A stretch of DNA of 8,584 nucleotides from Paucimonas sp. (GCA_029266815.1 JAQSWC010000056.1:1-8584), one strand, 5' to 3'. Shown: positions 1 through 6,883, counted from the stretch's first letter. A program made the numbers and translations. The notes: generated from the sequence alone by a model not told the origin.

Positions 1-126
1 TGCAGGGTGTTGTCGATGTCGGCACATAAAAGGGAATCCGCGCCGGAACAAGAATTGCCTTGCCTGTCCGCGCTGATCGCAGACGGCGTGCTTCCACTCT
101 CCTCGCGAAGGCATCGGGCACGCGTA

Positions 127-161
127 GTCGATCTCGCGGCGGCACGCGCCTTGAGATCGAC
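127..161. repeat. Inverted repeat / strong hairpin just downstream of glf
   Basis: Bases 127-135 (GTCGATCTC) are the exact reverse complement of 153-161 (GAGATCGAC). Inside them GGCG (138-141) can pair with CGCC (147-150) around a 5-base loop, so the hairpin is 9 bp, a small internal loop, then 4 bp. It begins about 20 bases past the glf stop codon. No T-run follows on either strand, so it is not a textbook intrinsic terminator. It could be a 3' mRNA-stabilising or Rho-associated hairpin, or a protein-binding palindrome. Bases 1-181 otherwise hold no gene I can assign. The plus strand is open from the left edge to a stop at 196-198, but the peptide resembles nothing I recognise and would overlap the end of glf. 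Confidence 0.6.
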
Positions 162-181
162 GAAGAAAGAGGCCGAGCTGA

Positions 182-1333
182 CTACTGTAGAGGATTGACC
201 ACGAAGGGCGGCATGAATTCGCCGCTGGTCTCGCAATCCAGGAAGCGTTCCGCCACGTCGAGCGCTTCGCCGATGGTGACGTGCATGTCCAGATAGCGGT
301 AAGTGCCAAGTCGCCCGACGAACGTCATGTTCTTTTCGCCCGACGCCAGTTCGATGTACTCCTTCAACTGCGACTTTTCCTTGGCAAGGCGGATCGGGTA
401 ATACGGCGTGTCCTTTTCTTCGCAGAAGCGGCTGTATTCCTTGAAGATCACCGTGCCTTCATGCGTTTCCCACGGCGAGAAATGCTTGTGTTCCGAGATG
501 CGGGTGTAGGGCACATCCTCATTGCAGTAATTCACGACCGCATTTCCCTGGTAATCCCCCTTGTGCCGCTCGGCGACGAAATCCAGCGTGCGATAACCCA
601 GCCTGCCGCGTTGGTAATTGAACCACGCATCGATCGGTCCGCTATAGAACACATGGTCATATTCGGCCGCCATGTCGCGTTCGAACTTGGTGTTCAAATG
701 TAGCGAGATGTTGGCGTGGTCCAGCATCCTTTCCACGATATAGCTGTAGCCGTGCTTGGGCATGCCTTGATACTTGCTGGCGTAATAGTTGTCGTCGTAA
801 TTGAAACGCACCGGCAGGCGCTTGAGAATGCTGGCCGGCAGCTCCGACGGATGCATGCCCCACTGCTTGGTGGTGTAGCCTTTGAAGAAAGCTTCATACA
901 GGTCCTTGCCGACGAAGCGTAATGCTTGCTCTTCGAAAGTCTGAGGATCCGTAATCGATTGGTCACCGATGGAAGCCATGAACTCTTCAGCTTCCTTCGG
1001 ATTGAATGTCTTGCCAAAAAAATTGTTGATCGTCAGCAGGTTGATCGGCAGCGAATACACACGGCCATTGAAAATTGCCTTCACGCGATTGATGAAAGGC
1101 ATGAATTCATCGAATTGCCGGACATAGTCCCAGACTTTTTCGTTACTGGTGTGGAAGATGTGCGGTCCGTATATATGTACCATCACGTCGGTTTCCGCAT
1201 CGCGTTCGGTATGACAGTTACCGGCAATATGCGATCGTGAGTCGAACACATCAATCTCATAATTTTTCTTGGCAAGCTCGTGCGCGATGACGGCGCCGGA
1301 GAATCCCGCTCCGACTACAGCGATTTTCTTCAC
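182..1333 (-). CDS. glf: UDP-galactopyranose mutase
   Basis: This flavoenzyme interconverts UDP-galactopyranose and UDP-galactofuranose in the cytoplasm, supplying Galf for surface polysaccharides. The 383 residues match the usual bacterial length (about 370-400). The N-terminus has the FAD Rossmann motif GAGFSG (8-13). Family signatures are GPHIFHT (56-62), KGYTTKQWG (151-159), DNYYASKYQG (181-190), NVPYTRI-type PYTRISEHKHF (275-285), PYYP (310-313) and GRLGTYRYLDMH (340-351). By alignment from memory with the Klebsiella enzyme (offset of 2), W158, R172, Y183, R278, Y312, R341, Y347 and D349 match active-site residues, so it looks intact. The start is GTG at 1333: it has a good Shine-Dalgarno, while the overlapping ATG one base upstream hits TGA at once. 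It sits alone 239 bases after trmB, with no visible glycan-cluster neighbour. Identification is very secure. Confidence 0.96.
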   Translation of the reverse strand: MKKIAVVGAGFSGAVIAHELAKKNYEIDVFDSRSHIAGNCHTERDAETDVMVHIYGPHIFHTSNEKVWDYVRQFDEFMPFINRVKAIFNGRVYSLPINLLTINNFFGKTFNPKEAEEFMASIGDQSITDPQTFEEQALRFVGKDLYEAFFKGYTTKQWGMHPSELPASILKRLPVRFNYDDNYYASKYQGMPKHGYSYIVERMLDHANISLHLNTKFERDMAAEYDHVFYSGPIDAWFNYQRGRLGYRTLDFVAERHKGDYQGNAVVNYCNEDVPYTRISEHKHFSPWETHEGTVIFKEYSRFCEEKDTPYYPIRLAKEKSQLKEYIELASGEKNMTFVGRLGTYRYLDMHVTIGEALDVAERFLDCETSGEFMPPFVVNPLQ

Positions 1334-1337
1334 ATTG

Positions 1338-1344
1338 CTCCTTT
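1338..1344 (-). promoter_or_regulatory. Ribosome binding site of glf, fixing a GTG start
   Basis: Read on the minus strand, AAAGGAG lies 4 bases before the GTG at 1333-1331. The sequence AATGTGA here also contains an ATG, but that frame stops immediately (ATG TGA). The GTG is therefore the functional initiator. Confidence 0.75.
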
Positions 1345-1380
1345 ATGCGGAGGGTTGAATGTATTGCGCGATGGAGAAAC

Positions 1381-1434
1381 GCGGGCGCAGAAGGGTGCTG
1401 CCCGCTCAGGGAAAGTCTATGCGCGTTGCGCGCA
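1381..1434. other. Two hairpins in the spacer upstream of glf
   Basis: The 239-base gap between trmB and glf (1334-1572) contains two compact inverted repeats. One is GCGGGC (1381-1386) with GCCCGC (1400-1405), extended by GCA/TGC next to a one-base bulge around a 6-base loop. The other is TGCGCG (1420-1425) with CGCGCA (1429-1434) around 3 bases. They lie roughly 50-100 bases upstream of the glf GTG, so if the glf promoter lies further upstream they would fall in its 5' leader. Neither is followed by a T-run in the glf direction, so they are not clear trmB terminators. I see no convincing -35/-10 pair in this gap. An A/T-rich palindrome around the trmB stop (about 1567-1581) lacks a GC stem. 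Confidence 0.4.
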
Positions 1435-1572
1435 CAAGCCCTTGATTAGCAGCAGAAAAGCGGCGTGGACGCTATAGAGCGCGCACTTATCGTTGCCGGC
1501 GATGTTGGATTCAGCGGCGGCAGATATTTTTACGGCGCTTGGTCGGGAGATACGAGTTGGCTGCGGTAAAAA

Positions 1573-2280
1573 TTATTTTTTCGTGAAGACGAGATCCCAG
1601 ACACCGTGCCCAAGCCGCAACCCGCGGTTCTCAAATTTGGTGACGGGGCGGTAATCCGGACGCGGCGCGTAATCCGCCGCTGTATTCTGCAGCGCGGGCT
1701 CGTTGCCTAATACTTCAAGCATCTGCTCCGCGTATTCCTGCCAGTCGGTTGCGCAGTGGAGATAGCCGCCGGGCGCCAGACGCGATGAAAGCAATGCCAC
1801 GAACGCCGGCTGTATGAGCCGCCGCTTGTTATGACGCGCCTTGTGCCACGGATCAGGGAAGAAAACATGTATGCCCGCGAGCGACGCCGGCGTGATCATG
1901 TGAGTGACTACCTCGAAGGCATCGTGCTGAATCAGCCGCAGGTTTGTCAGCGATTGTTCGCCGATCCGCTTCAGCAGGCTGCCTACGCCGGGCGTATGGA
2001 CTTCGATGCCGAGAAAATTCTTGTCGGGCATGCCTGCTGCAATTTTCGCCGTGGTTTCGCCCATGCCGAATCCGATTTCCAGAACGGTGGGAGCTTCGCG
2101 GTCGAATGCCGCGGCAAGATCGAGCGGCAACTTCGCATAAGGCACCAGGAACTCCGGGCCGAGTGTTTCGAGCGCACGCGCCTGGGCTGTGGAGAGGCGC
2201 CCGGCGCGCGTAACGAAACTGCGAATGCGCCGGTCGGTCGGGTCGTAAAGCATGTGCTTGTCGTCGTGATTGTCTTGCAT
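1573..2280 (-). CDS. trmB: tRNA (guanine-N7-)-methyltransferase
   Basis: TrmB uses S-adenosylmethionine to make m7G46 in the variable loop of many tRNAs. From the chosen start it has 235 residues (E. coli 239). Visible signatures are DRRIRSFVTRAGRLS (16-30), the SAM-binding motif VLEIGFGMGE (66-75), IEVHTPGVGSLL (92-103), the TrmB hallmark FFPDPWHKARHNKRR (140-154) with the probable catalytic Asp143, and the C-terminal TKFENRGLRLGHGVWDL (214-230). The open frame continues upstream to 2508, but that extension runs through the tRNA gene and its terminator and is not real. I chose ATG at 2280, which gives a normal N-terminus. ATG at 2301 or 2253 are alternatives, and none has a clear Shine-Dalgarno. 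A weak -10-like GATAAT at 2334-2329 may belong to its own promoter. A 6-bp hairpin (2301-2317) lies just upstream. Confidence 0.93.
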   Translation of the reverse strand: MQDNHDDKHMLYDPTDRRIRSFVTRAGRLSTAQARALETLGPEFLVPYAKLPLDLAAAFDREAPTVLEIGFGMGETTAKIAAGMPDKNFLGIEVHTPGVGSLLKRIGEQSLTNLRLIQHDAFEVVTHMITPASLAGIHVFFPDPWHKARHNKRRLIQPAFVALLSSRLAPGGYLHCATDWQEYAEQMLEVLGNEPALQNTAADYAPRPDYRPVTKFENRGLRLGHGVWDLVFTKK

Positions 2281-2364
2281 GTCTGGGGGTATCAATTGCA
2301 TGAAGCCGTGTGCTTCAGCGAAGGCGTTATTATCCTCGAATCCAGATGCGGGGCTGGCCTGAGG

Positions 2365-2392
2365 CAAACAAAAAGCCGCATGAGCGCGGCTT
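2365..2392 (-). terminator. Intrinsic terminator after tRNA-Gly
   Basis: On the minus strand AAGCCGC (2392-2386) pairs perfectly with GCGGCTT (2379-2373) around a 6-base loop, followed directly by TTTTTG with a further TTT. It begins 15 bases after the CCA end of the tRNA. This is the canonical form for ending the tRNA transcript, and it separates it from trmB. Confidence 0.85.
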
Positions 2393-2407
2393 ATGTGGAG
2401 TATGAAT

Positions 2408-2481
2408 TGGAGCGGGTGAAGGGAATCGAACCCTCGTCGTAAGCTTGGGAAGCTTCTGCTCTGCCATTGAGCTACACCCGC
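2408..2481 (-). tRNA. tRNA-Gly (anticodon CCC)
   Basis: The 74-base gene folds as a full cloverleaf. Acceptor strand GCGGGTG (2481-2475) pairs with CACCCGC (2418-2412). The D-arm is GCTC/GAGC. The anticodon loop is TTCCCAA, with the anticodon CCC read from 2449-2447. The T-arm is GAGGG-TTCGATT-CCCTT. The discriminator T and a genomically encoded CCA follow at 2411-2408. The closest remembered relative is E. coli glyU, which also reads GGG codons. The outermost anticodon-stem position is a G-A mismatch. The promoter lies directly upstream and a terminator directly downstream, so it can be its own transcription unit. Confidence 0.95.
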
Positions 2482-2491
2482 GTGAGCGCAT

Positions 2492-2519
2492 TCTATAGCG
2501 TGCAGCATGGCGCTGACTA
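2492..2519 (-). promoter_or_regulatory. Probable sigma-70 promoter for tRNA-Gly
   Basis: On the minus strand TAGTCA (2519-2514, 4 of 6 matches to TTGACA) is followed after 16 bases by TATAGA (2497-2492; TATAGAAT context). Transcription would start near 2485, only a few bases before the mature tRNA 5' end at 2481. The element sits in the 46-base gap between the fimV stop codon and the tRNA. There is no terminator in that gap, so read-through from fimV is also possible. Confidence 0.6.
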
Positions 2520-2527
2520 GCGGCGGA

Positions 2528-4930
2528 TCAACCCAGCTTGGTCAGCAATTCTTTGGCTTGTTCTACCTGCTCGGGCGTGCCTCCCTGGATCACTTCATCC
2601 AGCAGGAGACGCGCGCCGTCGCGGTCGCCGATGTCCTGGTAAGCAATCGCCAGATGCAGCTTGATCGCGATCGGTGACATCTCGTCGTATTCGCTGACAG
2701 GTTCCTGCGTGGCGGCGCGAGGTTCGACGGCTTGCTGGTGAGCGGCTACGCTTTCCGCAACATGGCTCTCCGTGATGCTCCTCTCGTCCGCCAGTAAAAT
2801 TTCAGGCAGCGGATTGTTTACCGTCTCGGGTTCCGACAGCAACGAGGACGGAATAGGAGCAGCGTCGTCCGGGATATAGATGGTCGGCTTGGCAATCTTT
2901 CGATGGTAGGACGTGGTGATGTACTTCGGGCGCTCGCGAAGCAGCGGCTTGCGCGGCGCGGTGTCCTCGGACTCCGCTGCTGCCGGCTTTGCCGCCGGCG
3001 AATTTGCCCCAGCTTGCGCAACCGCCGGTGCGGCAGGCTGCGGCTGTGCGTGCATGCTCCGGTGCGTCGTGGTTCTCAATTCAATTTCCCGGACGATCTC
3101 TTCGCGGGTCTTGGGTCCGTTCGGGTCGTTGGCCAGGTCGAGCAGGCGCAGGATGTCGCGATAGACTGGCAGGTCGAAACCATTGCGCGTACCTTCGCGG
3201 TTGTCCAGCAGCAGCTTGTCCAGATAGGTAATCACTGCTTCCGTGCCCCACAGGCGCTGCACGTTGTCAATGATGTGCGGGAAATCAGACAGCGACTTGG
3301 GCGGTTCAGCGTCGACTACCGGGTCCCAGGGCGCAAGCTTCACGTTGTAGATCTTCTTGATGCGCTCAAGGATCGCTTCGTATTTTTTGCGGTCGCCGAG
3401 CGCGCGATATACGTCGAGCAGGCACAGCCACGGCAGCGGCGATTCAGGCTGATCGACGCTGCTGAAGGGCTCCAGAATTTCCAGCACCTTGGCCGGATTC
3501 TGCAGTGTCATCCAGGCGTCAGCCAGTTCCATTACGTCGGATATTTCCTCCGCCCTCAGGGACTGCTCCGGCTGGGCTCCCGGACGGGAGGGAATGCGGC
3601 GTTTTTTCGCTGGGGCGCGCGGCCTGGACGGCGGGGCAGATTCCGCCGGCGTATCGGCCGGAGCCTGTGGCGTAGTGCTTTGTATCGACCCGCCTGTCGG
3701 TGTGCCGAGCGCCTCGGTATCAATGGTGTTGTTGAAGTCGGTATTGCTGAAGTCCGTATCGCCGAAACCGCTTGTGGCGAACTGCGACGTATGGAAATCC
3801 GAGTTTTCATTGAGTTGCGAGGAACTGAAGAAATTCCTGGTGTCCTGGTCGGACAGCAGTTCTTCCCAGGCGCGATTGCTCTCGCGCTTCTTCAACAGGT
3901 AGAAGCGCCACAGCAGCCAGGCCGTTGCTGCGATGAACAGGACCAGCAGGACTTGCAGGCCGAGCAGCCAACCGTTGGTAGAGTTCTTCGCATTTTCCAG
4001 TGCGGTGGCTTCGGTGCGCTGGGCGTGGCGCAGGCGTTCGCGCTCCGCCTTGAGTGTTTCAATCTCGGCCTGCGCCGCTTTCAGTTTGGCTTCGGACGAC
4101 TGCACCAGATTTTCATCGCGCAGGAATGCGGTCAGTTGCGCCTGGGCGGCTTTCAGATCGGCCAGCCGCTTGGGGTCCGGATCGATGCTCGGCATGGAGA
4201 GGGTGTCGGACATGCGCAGATTGTCCGGGTTGACGCCCGCATCATTGGACAGATACATATCGGCGCTCGACAGCTTGAGTACCGGCCGCTCGCTTTGAGT
4301 TTCCTTGCGGGTCTTGCGCTTTTCAGCCACCGGTGCAACCGGTCTCTCGCTTCCCGTTGCAGATGCGTTGCCTTCCGCACTGGTTCGTTGCCTGGCTTTT
4401 GCGCGAGCACGAGGTTTGCCTTCCCCGCCTGCGCTCTCGGCCATGTTCTGTGCGGGAACGGCTCTTTGCGACTGTGCGGGCTTGTCGGAAGTCTTTTCTT
4501 CCGACACCACAGGAAGGGATGAAACAGGATCGAGCAGAATCTGGTAGCTGCGCTGGACCGGCGTGCCACAGGTAAGCTGAACGGAAATATTCAGCGCAAG
4601 TTCGTTGACGTTCTGATGCGTGCTGAGATGGATGCGAGCCGCTCCTTTGCCGCGAGAGATGCCGACCTCGGGCGAAAACAGCAGTCCGTTATCGATGGTT
4701 TCGATGCGGGCACGGATGCAGCGTCCTTCAAAATCCTCTGTGTCTTCCCCTAGAAGAGCAACCGTTGCCCGCAGAGGTTGGCCGAAGCCGGTATGGACGC
4801 TGATAGGCCCCAGCCCGGCTGCCGAAGCCGTACCGGCCCATGCAACGGCGCAGGCCGCTGCCCATTTCAGTATGTGCAGAGGAAAAGATGGCATGGTTCT
4901 GTTCGCATTACCGGCTCTCTTTGTTTCCAT
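2528..4930 (-). CDS. fimV: FimV/HubP-family inner-membrane polar protein
   Basis: FimV/HubP proteins are bitopic inner-membrane landmarks that place type IV pilus, flagellar or chemotaxis components at the cell pole. The 800 residues show a signal peptide (hydrophobic about 20-33, probable cleavage near ASA/AGLG 35-40), the FimV N-terminal domain (about 38-138, with GLGPISVHTGFGQPLRA), and a low-complexity basic and Ala/Pro linker. A charged coiled coil follows (about 252-316), then one transmembrane helix (about 321-345). The cytoplasmic part has five tandem pentapeptides (377-401), TPR-like helical pairs (about 460-620), a disordered Pro/Ala linker, and the FimV C-terminal domain (about 752-799, IAIKLHLAIAYQDIGDRDGA). 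I see no LysM domain in the periplasmic part, unlike Pseudomonas FimV. The start at 4930 is uncertain. ATG at 4894 (MPSFPLHILKW) gives a shorter, more typical signal peptide; neither has a strong Shine-Dalgarno. The usual asd and truA neighbours are absent, so it may be a paralogue. Confidence 0.85.
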   Translation of the reverse strand: METKRAGNANRTMPSFPLHILKWAAACAVAWAGTASAAGLGPISVHTGFGQPLRATVALLGEDTEDFEGRCIRARIETIDNGLLFSPEVGISRGKGAARIHLSTHQNVNELALNISVQLTCGTPVQRSYQILLDPVSSLPVVSEEKTSDKPAQSQRAVPAQNMAESAGGEGKPRARAKARQRTSAEGNASATGSERPVAPVAEKRKTRKETQSERPVLKLSSADMYLSNDAGVNPDNLRMSDTLSMPSIDPDPKRLADLKAAQAQLTAFLRDENLVQSSEAKLKAAQAEIETLKAERERLRHAQRTEATALENAKNSTNGWLLGLQVLLVLFIAATAWLLWRFYLLKKRESNRAWEELLSDQDTRNFFSSSQLNENSDFHTSQFATSGFGDTDFSNTDFNNTIDTEALGTPTGGSIQSTTPQAPADTPAESAPPSRPRAPAKKRRIPSRPGAQPEQSLRAEEISDVMELADAWMTLQNPAKVLEILEPFSSVDQPESPLPWLCLLDVYRALGDRKKYEAILERIKKIYNVKLAPWDPVVDAEPPKSLSDFPHIIDNVQRLWGTEAVITYLDKLLLDNREGTRNGFDLPVYRDILRLLDLANDPNGPKTREEIVREIELRTTTHRSMHAQPQPAAPAVAQAGANSPAAKPAAAESEDTAPRKPLLRERPKYITTSYHRKIAKPTIYIPDDAAPIPSSLLSEPETVNNPLPEILLADERSITESHVAESVAAHQQAVEPRAATQEPVSEYDEMSPIAIKLHLAIAYQDIGDRDGARLLLDEVIQGGTPEQVEQAKELLTKLG
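3728..3808 (-). repeat. Tandem degenerate 15-bp repeat encoding five pentapeptides in fimV
   Basis: Residues 377-401 of the FimV-like protein read SDFHT SQFAT SGFGD TDFSN TDFNN, consensus [ST]xFxx. In plus-strand DNA the phase is marked by GAA (the Phe codon TTC on the coding strand) recurring every 15 bases at 3734, 3749, 3764, 3779 and 3794. The first two units, starting at 3734 and 3749, are closely alike (GAAGTCGGTATTGCT and GAAGTCCGTATCGCC), which suggests slippage or duplication. The block sits on the cytoplasmic side, about 30 residues after the transmembrane helix. Confidence 0.8.
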
Positions 4931-4974
4931 TTTTTCAATTTCTTGAGGCCGAGCCGTGATGCGGGCAGGTTTGT

Positions 4975-5003
4975 CTTATATGAGTCGAGCTGTATGTTTT
5001 CTC
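4975..5003 (-). promoter_or_regulatory. Weak candidate promoter for fimV
   Basis: In the 193-base gap between gabD and fimV, the minus strand carries TATAAG (4980-4975) with GAGAAA (5003-4998) 17 bases upstream. The -10 is reasonable (5 of 6 matches) and the -35 poor. Transcription would start near 4967, giving a leader of about 37 bases to ATG 4930. The rest of the gap (4931-5123) shows no gene. Its only hairpin, ATCCC/GGGAT around 10 bases (about 5056-5075), is too weak to call a gabD terminator. Confidence 0.3.
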
Positions 5004-5123
5004 CGGCTAAAGGGTGCCACAAAGGCTTTCAATATGGCAAGGCGAATTGCTTAAATCCCTGTTTTATTTGGGATAAATGTGGCGAACGGACAATTTTCCA
5101 GGAGGCCGGTTAGGCGAAGTGCA

Positions 5124-6611
5124 TCAGCCGTGACTGCCGCCTACGCAAAGATATTTGAGCTCCAGATATTCTTCGATGCCGTACTTGGAGCCTTCGCGTC
5201 CCAATCCAGACTGTTTCACGCCGCCGAACGGTGCCGCTTCGGTAGAAATCAACCCGGTGTTGATGCCCACCATGCCGTATTCCAGTTTTTCCGCCACCCG
5301 CCACAGCCGGCCGATATCGCGCGTGTAGAAATAGGCAGCCAGGCCATATTCGATGTCGTTGGCAACCGCTATCGCTTCGTCTTCGGTCCTGAACCTGGCG
5401 ACCGGCGCAACCGGCCCGAAGGTTTCCTCGCGCATGACTTTCATTTCCGGGGTAACTCCAGAAAGCACGGTAGGTTCGAAAAAGCGCCCGGCCAGCGCAT
5501 GGCGCTTGCCGCCGGCCTGGAGGTGCGCGCCCTTGGAAAGCGCGTCGGCCACATGGTTTTCCACCTTGAAGAGGGCTTGATCGTCGATCAGAGGCCCGAC
5601 CTTTGTATCGCGCGCGAATCCAGACCCTACCTTCAACTGCCGTGTGGCTTGTGCGAATTGCTCGACGAAGGCGTCATGAATGCCACCCTGCACATAGAAG
5701 CGATTGCTGCAGATGCAGGTTTGCCCGGCATTCCTGTACTTGGACTGTAATGCGCCTTCCACCGCGGCATCCAGATCGGCGTCGTCGAAGACAATGAATG
5801 GCGCATGACCGCCCAGCTCAAGCGACAGCTTCTTCAGGGTGGGTGCGCATTGCTTCATCAGAATTCGGCCGACCGCAGTGGAGCCAGTAAAGGACAGGTG
5901 GCGTACGATACTGCTTTCGCAAAGCGCCTTGCCGACCTCGATCGAATTCTGCTCATCGGCAGTGATCACGTTCAGCACGCCCGCGGGAAAGCCCGCACGA
6001 ACGGCGAGTTCGGCCAGCGCCAGGGCCGACAGCGGTGTCTGCTCGGCAGGCTTGATTATCACGGTGCAGCCTGCCGCGAGTGCAGGCGCCACCTTGCGAG
6101 TGATCATTGCAATCGGGAAATTCCACGGTGTAATTGCCGCGCATACGCCGATTGCCTGTTTCAGCACCAGCAGGCGCCGGTCGGACCACGGCGTTGCCAG
6201 GACATCGCCATCTATGCGCTTGGCCTCTTCCGCGAACCATTCGATGAAACTCGCGCCGTAGGACACTTCACTTTTGGCTTCGGCCAATGGCTTGCCCTGC
6301 TCGGCGGTCATCAATGCAGCGAGGTCGGCGGCATTCGCCGTAATCAGGTCAAACCACTTGCGCATGACGGCAGCGCGTTCCTTGCCTGTCGTATGCGACC
6401 AGCCGGAAAACGCCGCCTGTGCCGCTTCGATGGCCTGCTGCGTCTCCTTCCTTCCGAGATTCGGCACGCGCGCCACTTCAGACGTATCAGCGGGATTCGA
6501 AACTGCGAAGTCCGCTTCGCCCTCCATCCAGGCGCCATTGATGAGCGCCCGGGTTTGCAGAAGCTGCGAATCCTTCAGGGAAAAGGCAGGATCCTGAGCG
6601 CCTTCCATCAT
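5124..6611 (-). CDS. gabD: NAD(P)-dependent succinate-semialdehyde dehydrogenase
   Basis: A class I aldehyde dehydrogenase of the GabD type, oxidising succinate semialdehyde to succinate (GABA/4-aminobutyrate degradation, entry to the TCA cycle) in the cytosol. It has 495 residues (E. coli GabD 482). Key residues are PWNFP (162-166, Asn164 of the oxyanion hole), IIKPAEQTPLSA (185-196, Lys187 for cofactor), FTGSTAVG (241-248), LELGGHAP (264-271, general base Glu265), GQTCICSNRF (296-305, nucleophile Cys299 with Cys301) and EETFGPVAP (395-403). The Cys-x-Cys pair is the arrangement that forms the redox-switch disulfide in human SSADH. Glutarate-semialdehyde or a related aldehyde remains possible as substrate. 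It overlaps the upstream TfoX-like gene by four bases (ATGA) and has a strong Shine-Dalgarno. A second ATG follows at 6608, so the first Met may be dispensable. Confidence 0.9.
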   Translation of the reverse strand: MMEGAQDPAFSLKDSQLLQTRALINGAWMEGEADFAVSNPADTSEVARVPNLGRKETQQAIEAAQAAFSGWSHTTGKERAAVMRKWFDLITANAADLAALMTAEQGKPLAEAKSEVSYGASFIEWFAEEAKRIDGDVLATPWSDRRLLVLKQAIGVCAAITPWNFPIAMITRKVAPALAAGCTVIIKPAEQTPLSALALAELAVRAGFPAGVLNVITADEQNSIEVGKALCESSIVRHLSFTGSTAVGRILMKQCAPTLKKLSLELGGHAPFIVFDDADLDAAVEGALQSKYRNAGQTCICSNRFYVQGGIHDAFVEQFAQATRQLKVGSGFARDTKVGPLIDDQALFKVENHVADALSKGAHLQAGGKRHALAGRFFEPTVLSGVTPEMKVMREETFGPVAPVARFRTEDEAIAVANDIEYGLAAYFYTRDIGRLWRVAEKLEYGMVGINTGLISTEAAPFGGVKQSGLGREGSKYGIEEYLELKYLCVGGSHG

Positions 6612-6883
6612 GTCTTCTCCTTACGACAGGCTTCCTCTAGTTCCAGCAGCAGCCTGAGACGGTCTTCGCGCGCGACATCGCGCCAATCCCGGTTGGTGAG
6701 CGCGCCCTCCATCGCCCACAAGAGGTTGAGGCTGACGTCCCGCCCAGCCTCTACGAGTGCTGCATAGGCGTCGACCGATCCTCTGTTGCGCAGATCCTCA
6801 ATCGTTTCGATGCCGATTGCCGCAAGCATCGCATCCGATTTCGGCCCGAGGTTGCGCAGCCCGGACGGTTTGCTTCGTTTCAT
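6608..6883 (-). CDS. TfoX C-terminal-domain protein (stand-alone)
   Basis: A 91-residue protein made of a single TfoX C-terminal domain, a small helical, helix-hairpin-helix-like fold. The family core is visible as GLRNLGPKSDAMLAAIGIETIEDL (residues 8-31), followed by GSVDAYAAL (35-43), SLNLLWAMEGAL (51-62) and WRDV (67-70). The TfoX N-terminal domain is missing. In Vibrio and Haemophilus full-length TfoX/Sxy activates competence genes with CRP. The role of stand-alone C-terminal domains is not established, so I do not assign competence here. ATG 6883 was chosen because it starts just before the core and forms an ATGA overlap with the stop of the GH18 gene. The frame stays open to 6970, but that extension lies inside the upstream gene and is not family-like. 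No clear Shine-Dalgarno precedes it, so translation is probably coupled. It overlaps gabD by four bases. Confidence 0.85.
   Translation of the reverse strand: MKRSKPSGLRNLGPKSDAMLAAIGIETIEDLRNRGSVDAYAALVEAGRDVSLNLLWAMEGALTNRDWRDVAREDRLRLLLELEEACRKEKT
6617..6623 (-). promoter_or_regulatory. Ribosome binding site of gabD
   Basis: TAAGGAG on the minus strand lies 5 bases before ATG 6611 and 8 bases before the adjacent ATG 6608, inside the end of the TfoX-like gene. gabD can therefore initiate on its own as well as by coupling through the ATGA overlap. The spacing slightly favours the second ATG. Confidence 0.7.

Noticed and set aside
1..198. Plus-strand frame open from the left edge to 198, and a minus-strand peptide ADIDNTL near the left edge resembling a HAD motif
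   Set aside because: The plus-strand peptide matches no family I know and would run into glf. The minus-strand frame has no ATG, GTG or TTG start in view and the motif is too short. Sequence left of base 1 would decide.
1466..1485. TATAGA on the plus strand at 1473-1478 as a promoter
   Set aside because: The only TTG-type -35 is 24 bases away, and no plus-strand gene follows.
2903..4522. A 539-codon plus-strand open frame opposite fimV
   Set aside because: It is a shadow of GC-rich codons in fimV. It is rich in Arg, Gln and Cys with no recognisable domain, while the minus-strand frame has clear FimV domains, a signal peptide and a transmembrane helix.
5056..5075. ATCCC/GGGAT inverted repeat downstream of gabD as a terminator
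   Set aside because: Only 5 bp of stem with a 10-base A/T-rich loop and no sustained T-run; too weak to call.
5079..6767. Two plus-strand open frames (5079-5750 and 5805-6767) opposite gabD
   Set aside because: They are antisense to a fully conserved aldehyde dehydrogenase with all catalytic motifs, and neither product resembles a protein family.
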